Shown here: positions 35,973-46,429 of the stretch, piece by piece
Layout of the letters: each line of letters starts with the position of its first letter
Position numbering within the stretch: the stretch's first letter is position 1
NCBI GenBank assembly: GCA_000149265.1
Contig: CH003444.1
Location: forward strand, 833,194 to 897,193
Length of the DNA: 64,000 nucleotides
Direction of reading: 5' to 3'
Source of the DNA: Ciona savignyi
Lineage: Eukaryota > Chordata > Ascidiacea > Phlebobranchia > Cionidae
The notes under the pieces: generated by a model
Told to the model about the DNA's origin: nothing
Database searches by the model: none
Seen by the model: the letters and a program-made list of their open reading frames with translations, nothing else
Program-made: the position numbers and the translations under genes

Positions 35973-37126
35973 CAATTGTAACAAAAATGTCTGAATGGGT
36001 GGGTTTTACAGACGAAGATGTACATAAATTTCAAAACGGGGACACTGGCATAACATTAAACAAAGAAAGACCGAATATAGCAAAGCCAGTAGCAAAGAAA
36101 ACTCGCCAAACTGAAGTAAACAACAGATCAAAACAAAAGCAAAGTCACGGAAGTTCTACACAGGCAACGAGTAATCTACGAAAGACATCGAACACAAACC
36201 AACAAGTGCCTTCGGCTGCATTTTTATCCAAATCAATAGATAAAGATTCAAAACCAAAAGAGGTTCAAGCAACATTAAACGGAAAGACAAAATAGATGTG
36301 CCTGTAGCAGCACCCATGTCAGAGACAACACCTGAAGCTAAAAAATGTGAAATTGAACAAAAAGCGGATATTGTAATTGATGGTGCAGAAGTAAAAAAAG
36401 GGACAAAATGAAACTTGAAAATGCTCAGCAACGGCAAAAGCAAATGGAAGAAAAGAATAGGAAGAAAAAGGAAATGCTGACAAAAGAAATTGCAGAAAGA
36501 AGAAAAAAAGCAGTTGCGGAGTCTAGCAAACTGGTAAAAATCCAAGCGGAACTAACTAAACTTGATCAGTTGCTGACTGTTGATGTGTCAATACTTCGCG
36601 ACCAAATTGATGCAGTTTGCTGGGAGTTTAGCCAAGCTCAGAGGCGATTCCAACAAGCAGAGATAGAATACATTGCAGCCAAAGTCGATCTTCATCACAA
36701 AACTACACGGAAAGAAGAACTCACTGAACATCTGTTTAATATAATACAAGCCAACGAGGAGAGAAAGGCGAAAAAGTTGGAACAGCTGATGATTCAGCTG
36801 AACATGGAAGAAGAGGAACTCGAACATAGAGAGGAGGAGAGAAAAAAGAGGGAGAAAAGGAAAAAAGAACAAAGAATGAGAGAAGAGAAAGAAAAACTTG
36901 ATCAGATTGTAATTTGTAAAACCAGAGGAGAACATTGACTGTCTGACAGAAAGTACCCTAGATCAATTTTCAAATGAAAGTTTACACGGTGCTACTAATG
37001 AAGTTGCCGAGATTATACCAAACACAACATAACTAATTTACCTACATATGCTCTGCTTGTTATTTGTATACATGGTGCACTTAATTACACATATTTACTG
37101 TAAAAAAAAAACAAAAAACAAAAAAA
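35973..37126 (+). pseudogene. GORAB: GORAB (RAB6-interacting golgin) processed retrocopy, frame-disrupted
   Basis: The N terminus MSEWVGFTDEDVHKF at 35987 matches the family start (MSW.GFTEEEL). The long coiled coil, open at 36408-36938, has the family blocks MEEKNRKKKEML, AEYIAAK-like EYIAAKVDL, LTEHLFNIIQ and KAKKLEQLM. GORAB is a trans-Golgi scaffold for Rab6 and ARF5 that also acts in centriole duplication. There are no introns. A 14-base leader precedes the ATG, an A-rich tail (about 37102-37126) follows, and a perfect duplication flanks both ends, the full signature of LINE-driven retroposition. The frame changes three times: a one-base loss near 36290, another near 36405 and a +1 (or -2) change near 36905-36918. 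After that, a family-like acidic end runs to a TAA at 37030-37032. I call it a pseudogene; assembly errors in A runs are the alternative for the first two breaks. Confidence 0.9.
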
Positions 37127-37142
37127 AACAATTGTAATAAGG
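37127..37142. repeat. target-site duplication, right copy
   Basis: AACAATTGTAATAAGG directly after the A-rich tail, matching 35957-35972. Confidence 0.92.
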
Positions 37143-38462
37143 GACCCTGCTTCCAAATGTATTTATACATATAGGGTACAATCAATATGTGTTTTAAAAA
37201 TGATGGTGTTTGACGCACTTTAGTTTTTATTTCGTTCTACCAAAGAGACTATAACAACAATATAATCTCTTTGGTTCTACCAATGATTATAAAAAGTTAA
37301 AGATCTAATAAAATACCCTTTTACACTAGGGAAATCCCCATTATTGAACAAAATTCACGTGAGATTTAACTAGAGATATATAAATAAGAGAGACTCTTGT
37401 TTATGTATCTCCGCTTTAACAACAGTCCTGGGTAGAATTTAAGATAGTCGAGTCATCTTGTTAATTGAAGGTTTCGGCGTCGCACGATAAATATTTGGAA
37501 TGACGTGGGTGCAGCCCTGGAAATTTGTATGCATGCAAGCGTTAATACTAGTACATAGGTTACGGGTAGAGGTAACAGATTTTTTTTAAATAATAAAAAA
37601 GTTAGTGTTATTCTGTCACCAATCCAATGAAAAGAAATGTAATTTAAAAACAGTGCCTCGGCCGTTCACTTTTGCAAGGCATCTAGTGGACATGTTTTTA
37701 CTAAAACTAAAGAAACTTATATAACATGTCATATTGTTTATTATTTTTTCTATCCGTTTAACAAATAATTATGTTTGATTGGTTGCTTATTTTTATGTAA
37801 GCAACTACTAAATAACACGTAGACAATTACTATTCAGTTTATTTAGATTTTTTCCCCGATAGCGAGAGGGCCCAAACAAAATATCTATAAGAATAATCGA
37901 CAGGTGGTTTAAATGACATGTTTTATTAACTTATTCTGTTTTTGTTGCCGTGAGTTGCTTCATTTGCCATTATTTAATACTGGGACAAAAACATAAATTG
38001 AACCAACTAAACTAAACTGGTTAAATGAGTGGAGAATGGTCTACCGGGTATGTACCCCCCTTTGACTCCACTAGCATCAAAATAAAGTACTGTGTAGTTT
38101 GAAAAGACAATGTTGTTTATGTCAACTAGACAACTATTTGTGGAGATTCTGAATTTGTAGTGAATCTTTTATAGGGTTTGAAACAAAGAAAAATGCAATG
38201 TATGATTTCTACACCCAAACCATACCGGTAGCTGTTGTTAACCCATTATGATAAGGTTCATTATTTTTTTCCTTGATGTAACCACTTATATCTTTCTGGA
38301 AATATAACTTTACACAATAGTGGTGAGGGTGGAACTAAAGCCCAGTAACTGTCTAAACACCCCTGACAATTATCCACCTTACTACTTCTCTGTACATTAA
38401 TGCTATTGGTGTGCTGACTTTATTTGTTTTTTTTAACTCAGATTTCAAAGAATTGACAAACA
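37143..38462. other. intergenic region upstream of POLG
   Basis: No gene was recognised. A short hairpin (ACCAAAGAGA at 37239-37248 facing TCTCTTTGGT at 37266-37275) is the only clear structure. The POLG promoter is presumably in the last few hundred bases. Confidence 0.55.
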
Positions 38463-41400
38463 ATGTTGAAGTATAACAAATTGTGTGGAGTCTTAAGCTT
38501 TCGGTTTCGTTATTTGTATTTAAAGTCCAGAAGTTTCTCTATTGCTGACACAAATATTCAAGAGCAAAAAGCCTCAAGATACAACAAATTTGGGATTCAA
38601 ATGTTGCCGGAAAAATTACAGCGTCAAATTTTTAAAGAAACGACAACTATCAAAGAAAATAAGGAAGAAGTTGAGGAATGTATAAAACACCTTGTGAAGT
38701 TTGGATTATGGGGTAAGGAACATGAAACAATACCGGATTATGACATCACACTACCACAATTGTTTGGGAACAATGTTGATGAACATTTCCAAAAAATAGC
38801 ATCTGATCAAAGTGGAATGTATAAGCAAGGTTTACTTAATCTTGCTTCTGCAAAACTTCCAAAAATTCCTGTTAAAAATGAATGGGCTAGAAAACCAGGG
38901 TGGTCCAAGTATTCAAAAATAAATGGAAAAGTTGTCCCAGAATCTGTTGAGTGCCCTACTGGTGACGCGATTGTATTCGATTGTGAAGTTTTGGTGAGTC
39001 ATAGTGAGACTCCAATTATGGCAGTTGCTGTTTCTAATGATGGGTGGTTTTCTTGGACAAGTCCCTGTTTGGACCAAGAAAATCCAAGTTTGGAATTAAA
39101 TTTGGATTCATTGATACCGATGGAGCAAAAAAATGACACAAAAAAACTTATTATTGGACACAACGTGGGGTATGATCGGGCCCGAGTTCGAGAGCAGTAT
39201 TATTCACAGTTAACTAATACTCGTTTCCTTGACACCATGAGTATGCACATCGCTGTTAGCGGGTTTAATGGCCAACAAAGAATTTTATCTCAAGCTGCTA
39301 AATCGGAATCAGGTGAGGACGGTACAAATGGAAGTTCTGTTTTTGACAACGACTGGGTAGTCATGGGAAGTACAAACTCTTTAAAAGAAGTTCACAAATT
39401 TTACTGCAAAAAAAAGCTGGATAAGGAAATGAGGGATATTTTTGTGACTGGAAATATTAATGACGTTAAGGAGAATTTCCAAGATCTCATGTGGTATTGC
39501 GCTAAAGATGTTAAAGCCACCCATAATGTGCTTACTAAACTGACACCATTGTTTTTTGATCGCTTCCCACACCCAGTTACATTTGCCGGAATGTTGGAAA
39601 TGGGCCAAATGTATCTTCCTGTAAATAACAACTGGTTTAGATATATACAGTCCTGTAAAGACCAATATGATGCTCTGAACCAAGAGCTGAAAAACCACCT
39701 AAGAGGACTGGCAAGTGATGCTTGTCATTATGCAATTAATGATAAGTATAAAGATGATAAATGGTTGTGGGACTTGGACTGGAATACCAGGCAATACAAA
39801 TTACTAACGAAACCAAGAAAAAATTGGGTCCGCAAAGAAAAGTTAATTCCGAAATTAAAAACATACTTATCTACCGAAAACTACTCAAATGAGGAATTGA
39901 CATTTTTGGGGAAAGAAGTTCAAAATTTGGGAAAATGGGAAATTATTGAAGAATTAAATGAAACAGCAAGTAGATTGCCGATAATTGAGCCACATATGCC
40001 TGGAGCGCCGAAATGGTTTAGTGAACTCTGTGTGCAGGAGGGTAAAGATGACTGGAAACCCGGAGCAACGTTGGTTTCCACACTGACAAGAACAACTCCT
40101 AAACTGCTCCGAATGATGTGGATGGGATGTCCTTTGCATTATGTCAAGGATTATGGGTGGGGTTATCTTTGGCCCAGCCATAAAACACTGACATTTAATA
40201 AAGAGACAAGTGATGATGATTTGTTGAGAGAGGTGAGTGAAGAAAATTGGAATGAACCACAATCGTTAGTAAACCATACTCATGCAGAGGACATTTCTGA
40301 CTTACCCGCTGGGTTCACCTTTCACCGTTTACCACACAATGGAGGCACTGGTAAAAACGTTGGCAGTCCACTGGCCAGAGAATTTATTTCTCATGTTGAG
40401 AGTGGACTTTTGAGCTCATATGATCCGACTGATGCATTAAGGTGTTTGGAAATTAACAAAATAACATCATACTGGCGATCTTCACAAAAAAGGGTTCAAA
40501 ATCAATTAGTTGTGGAGATAACTCATGATAACTTACGAGATTCAATAAAGAAGGATGAAAAGTACAGCCGAGAACTGTCATACAGCGCTATTGTACCACA
40601 AGCGGTTGTGTGTGGTGCGGTTTCTCGACGAGCAGTTGAACGTGTTTGGCTAACAGCCAGCAACCCACAATTGGATCGTATTGGAAGCGAATTAAAGGCA
40701 ATGGTTCAAGCTCCGCCCGGATATAGCTTTGTGGGAGCCGACGTCGATTCTCAGGAACTTTGGATTGCGTCCTTGCTAGGTGACGCGTCGTCCGCCAAAG
40801 AGCATGGCTGCACCGCTTTGTCGTGGATGACGTTACGCGGGAATAAACGTGATGGGACAGACCTGCACAGCACCACTGCAGCGTCTGTCGGTATGTCAAG
40901 AGACCAAGCTAAAGTGTTCAACTACGCGAGAATGTACGGTGCTGGAAAACGGCTCGCATTGCGGACTTTAATGCAGTACAACAAAGACTTGACAAAGGAA
41001 GAATGCGTCGCTAAAGTGAACAAGCTATATGACATAACTAAAGGTGAGGTGCAGTACAAATTAAGCAAAGACGCTGAATGGATTGTTAAGAAAACTGGAA
41101 TCGAATTAAACTCCGAAGCAATGAAGAGTGGTTATGTCTCTTTCGAGGATCTGTCGCTGATACAAAACGTGGCACATGAAGCTTCCAATTATACTCACAA
41201 AATCAACAGACACAATTTAACCAGCGGCAAGCGGTGGCATGGTGGAATAGAATCTCATATGTTTAATAAAATTGAAGAAATATCGAACAGTGCAAAGCCC
41301 GAAACGCCGACGCTGGGTTGCAAAATCAGTAGAGCTTTAGAACCTGGAAAGGTCAAAGGTAGTTTTGCGACAACAAGAATGAACTGGGTCGTTCAAAGTT

Positions 41401-41828
41401 CTGCTGTTGATTACTTACACTTGTTGTTGGTGGCTATGAGGTGGTTAATTAAAACATACAACTTGGATGCTCGTTTCGTTCTCAGCATTCACGATGAAGT
41501 ACGATATTTGTCAAACACCACTATCGCTCACGAGGTCGCACTTGCGTTGCAGATTTCCAATATTTTAACCCGATCCATGTTCGCCTATAAACTTGATATG
41601 CACGATTTACCACTGGGGGTCGCGTTTTTCAGTTCCATTGAAGTGGACAGCGTGGTGCGGAAAACTGCTGACGACAACTGCATCACACCCTCGAACGCCG
41701 GTGGTCTGAAAGAAAGATATGGAATTCCACTTGGACATTCTTTTGACATTGATCAGATTTTAGAGTTAACCAACAACGGTCAATTTAGTAAACAAAACCA
41801 TTTAATTGCAAGCCACTCCACGATATAA
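38463..41828 (+). CDS. POLG: Mitochondrial DNA polymerase gamma catalytic subunit, intronless
   Basis: 1121 residues in a single exon; the human protein is about 1240. It replicates and repairs mitochondrial DNA. The first 28 residues are basic and aromatic without acidic residues, as in a mitochondrial targeting peptide. Family A 3'-5' exonuclease motifs are present: Exo I FDCEV (Asp173, Glu175), Exo II GHNVGYDRARVREQY (232-246) and Exo III YCAKDV (345-350). Polymerase motif A is GADVDSQELW (about 758-767), motif B RDQAKVFNYARMYG (813-826) and motif C LSIHDEVRY (1007-1015). The catalytic Asp of motif A and HDE of motif C are intact, so both polymerase and proofreading activity are expected. 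The spacer between about 400 and 700 is the least conserved part, as usual. The start is the first ATG after stops. AATAAA lies at 42007-42012. The vertebrate gene has over twenty exons, so the intronless state suggests an ancient retrogene replacement or complete intron loss. Confidence 0.97.
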   Translation: MLKYNKLCGVLSFRFRYLYLKSRSFSIADTNIQEQKASRYNKFGIQMLPEKLQRQIFKETTTIKENKEEVEECIKHLVKFGLWGKEHETIPDYDITLPQLFGNNVDEHFQKIASDQSGMYKQGLLNLASAKLPKIPVKNEWARKPGWSKYSKINGKVVPESVECPTGDAIVFDCEVLVSHSETPIMAVAVSNDGWFSWTSPCLDQENPSLELNLDSLIPMEQKNDTKKLIIGHNVGYDRARVREQYYSQLTNTRFLDTMSMHIAVSGFNGQQRILSQAAKSESGEDGTNGSSVFDNDWVVMGSTNSLKEVHKFYCKKKLDKEMRDIFVTGNINDVKENFQDLMWYCAKDVKATHNVLTKLTPLFFDRFPHPVTFAGMLEMGQMYLPVNNNWFRYIQSCKDQYDALNQELKNHLRGLASDACHYAINDKYKDDKWLWDLDWNTRQYKLLTKPRKNWVRKEKLIPKLKTYLSTENYSNEELTFLGKEVQNLGKWEIIEELNETASRLPIIEPHMPGAPKWFSELCVQEGKDDWKPGATLVSTLTRTTPKLLRMMWMGCPLHYVKDYGWGYLWPSHKTLTFNKETSDDDLLREVSEENWNEPQSLVNHTHAEDISDLPAGFTFHRLPHNGGTGKNVGSPLAREFISHVESGLLSSYDPTDALRCLEINKITSYWRSSQKRVQNQLVVEITHDNLRDSIKKDEKYSRELSYSAIVPQAVVCGAVSRRAVERVWLTASNPQLDRIGSELKAMVQAPPGYSFVGADVDSQELWIASLLGDASSAKEHGCTALSWMTLRGNKRDGTDLHSTTAASVGMSRDQAKVFNYARMYGAGKRLALRTLMQYNKDLTKEECVAKVNKLYDITKGEVQYKLSKDAEWIVKKTGIELNSEAMKSGYVSFEDLSLIQNVAHEASNYTHKINRHNLTSGKRWHGGIESHMFNKIEEISNSAKPETPTLGCKISRALEPGKVKGSFATTRMNWVVQSSAVDYLHLLLVAMRWLIKTYNLDARFVLSIHDEVRYLSNTTIAHEVALALQISNILTRSMFAYKLDMHDLPLGVAFFSSIEVDSVVRKTADDNCITPSNAGGLKERYGIPLGHSFDIDQILELTNNGQFSKQNHLIASHSTI

Positions 41829-42741
41829 ATGTCAAATTAATTACATAGTTCTCACATGGAAATTGTGGCCTGACAATTTAAATTCGAAGATCGGACACTG
41901 GCGTACAACCACAAAATTTTTAACTGTTTTTAAAAAATCTGCATGTGTTCAAATTACATTTAGTCATATACTGGCTGTCACGGTTAACTGTTATCCTCGC
42001 TATTTTAATAAAACAATCACTGTGAATTGCACATTTTATTTTCATTGTTTCTTGCAGGTACTAGGAGTAAAGAGTGGCATAGACAGATGCTTTGTTTCAT
42101 CTCTGGGTAGGAGCACGACAATTATTGTATTTACAACAAAAGTTCGGTTCATCCTAACTACTACAGAAGTGTGTTTTTAACGAGTTTAATCAACTCATAG
42201 GAACCCTATGTATTAATGGTCACTTCCGTTGATTGCGCAGAGTATTGGTCAGAACTCTATTAAGTAACATTATAATATGACCAGTTAAAACCCTACTTAC
42301 GATAATTAAATTAACTTTACACGCAAGCTATCAGTTATCTTAATCGTCCGGTCGAATAGCTTGGTGGGTTAGTGCGTAAAGTTTCTTTGCGATGGAATTA
42401 GGCTTCAAAACTAGTCGTTTATTTGGTTATTGATAAACGCCTTCAGTGGATAAATGGATGCTACGATAATTGAAAGAACGTCCTAATCGTGCAAAGCAAT
42501 AGCTTCAGTAACCCGATGGTGAACGCAAGGTAACATGTCGTCCGTGGACAAGGCATTTAGTGCATATCATCTTCCTTAATCCAGTGAATTAGTAGTTGGT
42601 TGTAGGTCCGGGTTCAACAAATACGATAGTAGGCCTAGTACTAGTATCTCCATAGCACAACTCGTCTATAAACCGCCACGGATTAATCTAATAGTAGTCC
42701 GAGTTTTAACGCATCCACCCCGCAAACGAACATGAGTAAAC
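41829..42741. other. 3' UTR of POLG and intergenic sequence
   Basis: The candidate poly(A) signal is at 42007-42012. A very degenerate SINE body is at about 42465-42550 (CAATAGCTTCAGTAACCCGATGGTG). No gene was recognised. Confidence 0.55.
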
Positions 42742-42902
42742 GTAGGATAGGATAGGATATTCATGTTTATCCCCGTGGATGGGAAAACCAAGGTGGTTAA
42801 CACACGGGCACTCGTTAAATCACCTCGCGCCCACCGTCGGGTTACCGGAGCTATTGCAGTGTGTTGTGTATGATAGACACGTTCCTTCAATTTGGTAGAA
42901 CC
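42742..42902 (-). repeat. tRNA-derived SINE, 3' half (interrupted copy)
   Basis: Minus-strand SINE body with the GGATAGGATAGGATATTCATG tail end at the left. It stops at GGTAGAACC, where the LTR element begins. The remainder of the same copy resumes at 45707 with CATTAATCTGCTGGG, so this is one SINE split by a later insertion. Confidence 0.9.
42899..42902. repeat. LTR-element target-site duplication, left (AACC)
   Basis: AACC here and at 45703-45706. The uninterrupted SINE consensus has a single AACC at this point. Confidence 0.85.
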
Positions 42903-43541
42903 TGTGGGCTCGCGCTTTCTTTTGTTGAGCTAGATGCTGGAGCGTTGGCTAAGCTTGGTTCTGCTCGTCGCTTTTCCATAAAGATCTTTATTCTGGTTAC
43001 TTTGAACTTGACATAGCTTGCTTTGTCCTCAAAACGCCAACTAATTATGGTAGTATAGCCACGATTTGTAATGTCTAAATCTCGAAGTCTATAACTCTTG
43101 ATTCACTGTAGTTGTATTCTGCGTCTCATTCAATATACGGTTTATTCACGACTCAAGTTACTTAGTACGTTATACAGCATGACGCCAGTTGTATAGTCTA
43201 AGATCCGCTATACAGCATGACGCAAGTTATCTCAAGTACGTCATTTAGGTTATTTTTTAGGTTATTTAAATTTCTAGAATATATAGGGACTTTACAAGGT
43301 GCGAAAAGTTTACGTGCGAGACGTTTCACATCTGCACGTTTGACTAACTGTGGGAATTGGGTGAAAAAACTATGTTAAAAATTTAAACGGCAAAAATACA
43401 AAAGGCCCGTACAAGGTGATAATTACGTACAAAGTAATAAAACGTGAGAGTCGGTAAACTTGAAACGCAAAAAGGACGTTAAAACACAAAATGTTTTATA
43501 CATAAATTAAAACAAATATATATACTATACGAAATGCTACA
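42903..43541 (-). repeat. 3' LTR of the minus-strand element (left copy)
   Basis: 639 bases. It matches 45143-45702 closely from about 43055 on (CCACGATTTGTA...GCTACA). It contains an extra block of roughly 60 bases near 43340-43400 that the other LTR lacks, and it diverges in the first 150 bases. Confidence 0.88.
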
Positions 43542-45142
43542 ACATCTCTTTTTTTCCACATTTTGTTAAGTGTGAGAAAATAAAATCACGGTCTCGTTGA
43601 GCATTTCGGATGTTCAGTTGAAATAACAAACGAAGTCATGTGGTGAACGATCTCACGAAGTTTCGAGCATTTCACACGTTTATCCTGCAAAAACTAGAAT
43701 ACCCTGGTTGGGAGAATTAAGTAGAATTGTGCAATCGTGCATTAAAATCTGGTGTCGTGTATGTTAATGCGTGATAAATGTTATGTGGAATATGTAGTAA
43801 AAGTGACATCTCAAGGTAGCAACGCCACAATTTGCATCACATGAGCCATATTTTTATACTTTGCCAGCTAATAAACCAAGGCATGTACGCCTGGTGACTC
43901 ACTTCCGAGTGAGCATTAAATAAGGATAGCGATGATCTCGCTATATGCGACGAAAGCGCAATTAATAAAAACGCAAAAACAAAAACCGAGCGACCTGTCA
44001 TATGTAGGTTTTACGACTCGTAACGAATAAGGGAAATAATCTTGCGCGGATGTATTTCCATCAACAAACAAAAGAAAACTTTTAGTAAGCAGGACATAAG
44101 CCGTGTCTCGTCATTACTGTGCGGTGTTTGTAAAAGCCTGTTTTACACACGAAATATATTCGGTTCGGAACATCCGACACATTGACTGAGAGGCGATTAT
44201 AGACAATTAGACATCGCATTTACATGCGGCGCGATTACCATAGCTATACGAAAGTATGCTGGTATCGTGCAATAAACTGTGGCGTTGTGAAGCGGGTACG
44301 CTCACTTATTTACACAGCAAGAGCGCAAATGCGCGGGGCAGGGGCGATCAGACTTCGCAGAAAAAGAAACAAACCTCGAGCCGCTGCTAAAAACGAGTAT
44401 ATAATCGCATAACCGAGACGCATAATTTGCGTGAGGCGCGATTAAAAGAAAACTAACGCCTTGTCGGCGCTAACATTGACAATCTGGCGCGAACGAACAA
44501 AACAAACGTCGTTCGACGTGTAAGTGCGCCTAATATACCGGATGGGTTATAGGCGCAGCATGGCATCGTTGACTCAAGCTCATGATAGCATAATCGTAAA
44601 AGCGTTACTGACCTTGTTTAAGATGGAGTGCATGTAGCAATTGTTGAAGGAGCGTTTGCTCTTCGTGTTTGTAAGAAGTCTGTAGAGTAAAACACCGATA
44701 TTATGCATTCTTACAATAGCCTAGTACCATTCAATCAAACCAAGAACACTAGTGTTTGCAATCGTTGCAGACTAATGATTACATATAGTATAAAAAATAA
44801 TAATAAAACTTACAAAAATTAATCTAGAAGCTACAAAAATAATAATGCAACCCTTTCATATTTCGTAAAGGGGACGTCGTCTTGCGTATTCTCTTCTTTC
44901 GTCGGCGGAGACGATGCTTATCAACTTGATTTGAATAGAGTGCGTTGTCTTGTTAGTCACCAACTTCGTCCAGCGAAAGGGGGCGTTTCTTACTTGATAC
45001 TTGAAATTGCTTCTTAAATAACTTGCGTTGGACCACTCGTCGTTGCCAATGTACTTGAAACTTCTAGTTGAAGTTGACGTCGGAAATTGTTCGTTTCGGT
45101 AAGGTCTAAGGTGCGTGTCCATTATCACGTCGGGCTCAACAA

Positions 45143-45702
45143 TGCGGGCTCGCGCTTTTTAAAGCTGATTGCTTGTAGTTGGCTGAGCTTGTTTAGCCGG
45201 CTGCCTTACGGTCTCTTGCGAACTGCGCAGCGGAGTCTATACGTTTATTCTCCACAGATCGCCTACAAATAATTATTGTAGCCACGATTTGTACTGTCTA
45301 AATCTCGAAGTCTATAACTCTTGATTCACTGTAGTTGTATTCTGCGTCTCATTCAATATACGGTTTATTCACTACTCAAGTTACTTAGTACGTTATACAG
45401 CATGACGCCAGTTGTATAGTCTAAGATCCGCTATACAGCATGACGCAAGTTATCTCAAGTACGTTATTTAGGTTATTTTTTAGGTTATTTAAATTTCCAG
45501 AATATATAGGGACTTTACAAGGTGCGAAAAGTTTACGTGCGAGACGTTTCACATCTGCACGAAAAGGCCCGTACAAGGTGATAATTACGTACAAAGTAAT
45601 AAAACGTGAGAGTCGGTAAACTTGAAACGCAAAAAAGGACGTTAAAACACAAAATGTTTTATACATAAATTAAAACAAATATATACTATACGAAATGCTA
45701 CA
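45143..45702 (-). repeat. 5' LTR of the minus-strand element (right copy)
   Basis: 560 bases, the partner of the left LTR. The block between CACATCTGCACG and AAAAGGCCCG, present in the left copy, is missing here, consistent with a later deletion. Confidence 0.88.
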
Positions 45703-45850
45703 AACCCATTAATCTGCTGGGTTCAGGCAATGTCCGTAAAGTGCCTTGCACAAGGACACAACCGTTTAGCTAGCGACCAGTTTCTCACCTGCAACCTTTC
45801 GATTAAAAGGCCACGCACTTAACCGCCAGGCTAACTGGCCGGACCCAGTC
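45703..45850 (-). repeat. tRNA-derived SINE, 5' half with tRNA-like head (interrupted copy)
   Basis: It starts with the right AACC duplication and carries the CCCAGCAGATTAATGGG block (minus strand), the GTGTCCTTG stretch, a GAAACTGGTCGCTAGC block, GGTTGCAGGTGAGAA as a decayed B box and AGCCTGGCGGTTAAGTGCG as an A box. It joins exactly with 42742-42902. Confidence 0.88.
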
Positions 45851-46429
45851 TAACCGGCCGGACAAACATTCCTTTATCTTACCCAATATATAAGCATACA
45901 GACACTATTCTCTGTTATTTCAGTTGATTTCAGAAGAATGATCGAACAAACAATCGTTTTTTATCGCATCTTTGCATTGTAAATTTCTATTTTACATCAT
46001 TCTTTTGGCTAGAATTGTTAATTTATTTTAAAAACATACAAATGACCGACGTCGCATTCGTTCTAGGACATTTGTTTAGGATTTAACGGTTCAGTTAATT
46101 TGGCTGTTTTCTTTATTAATGTATCAGGCGGAACTTCGGCGATAATATTTCACACTGTAGGCAAATTTCAGTTAATTTTGCGACTCAAAAGAACTTTGAG
46201 ATGGAGGAAATTTGTAAGCTCAGGTAATTGGTTTAATAATTATGTAAATATTTCTTATTTGCATATTGTCCATATAACCGGTATTCTGTTTTTACACTAC
46301 TTTAGTACTACCTTTAGTTGTAACATATTAAACGTATTTTTTTTGTTCAACACATAGAGCATATTACATAACCAGTAATCCGTTGCAATTTTAAATTGAC
46401 TGTATTGTATGTTTTTACATAGTTACTTA
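45851..46429. other. intergenic sequence
   Basis: No gene or repeat was recognised apart from short AT-rich runs; the LINE remnant begins just after. Confidence 0.5.

Larger units (their letters stand above)
42903..45702 (-). mobile_element. 2.8-kb non-autonomous LTR retrotransposon inserted in a SINE
   Basis: Direct repeats 42903-43541 and 45143-45702 start TGTGGGCTCGCG or TGCGGGCTCGCG and end in GCTACA, so both have TG...CA ends. A 4-bp target duplication (AACC) flanks the element. A polypurine tract, GGAAAAAAAGAGATG, reads on the minus strand immediately before the left repeat, so the element is oriented on the minus strand and the right repeat is its 5' LTR. The 1.6-kb interior shows no gag, protease, reverse transcriptase or integrase pattern. 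The longest sense frame is 90 codons (45128-44856, minus) and unrecognised. The element therefore depended on proteins supplied in trans. Confidence 0.88.

Noticed and set aside
36408..36938. independent 176-residue coiled-coil gene
   Set aside because: It is the middle part of the GORAB retrocopy; family sequence continues in other frames on both sides.
39381..40899. several minus-strand open frames over 75 codons
   Set aside because: They mirror the uninterrupted POLG coding region and have no protein pattern.
44224..44412. 62-codon basic open frame
   Set aside because: It is antisense to the LTR element's orientation, inside its interior, with no recognised similarity.
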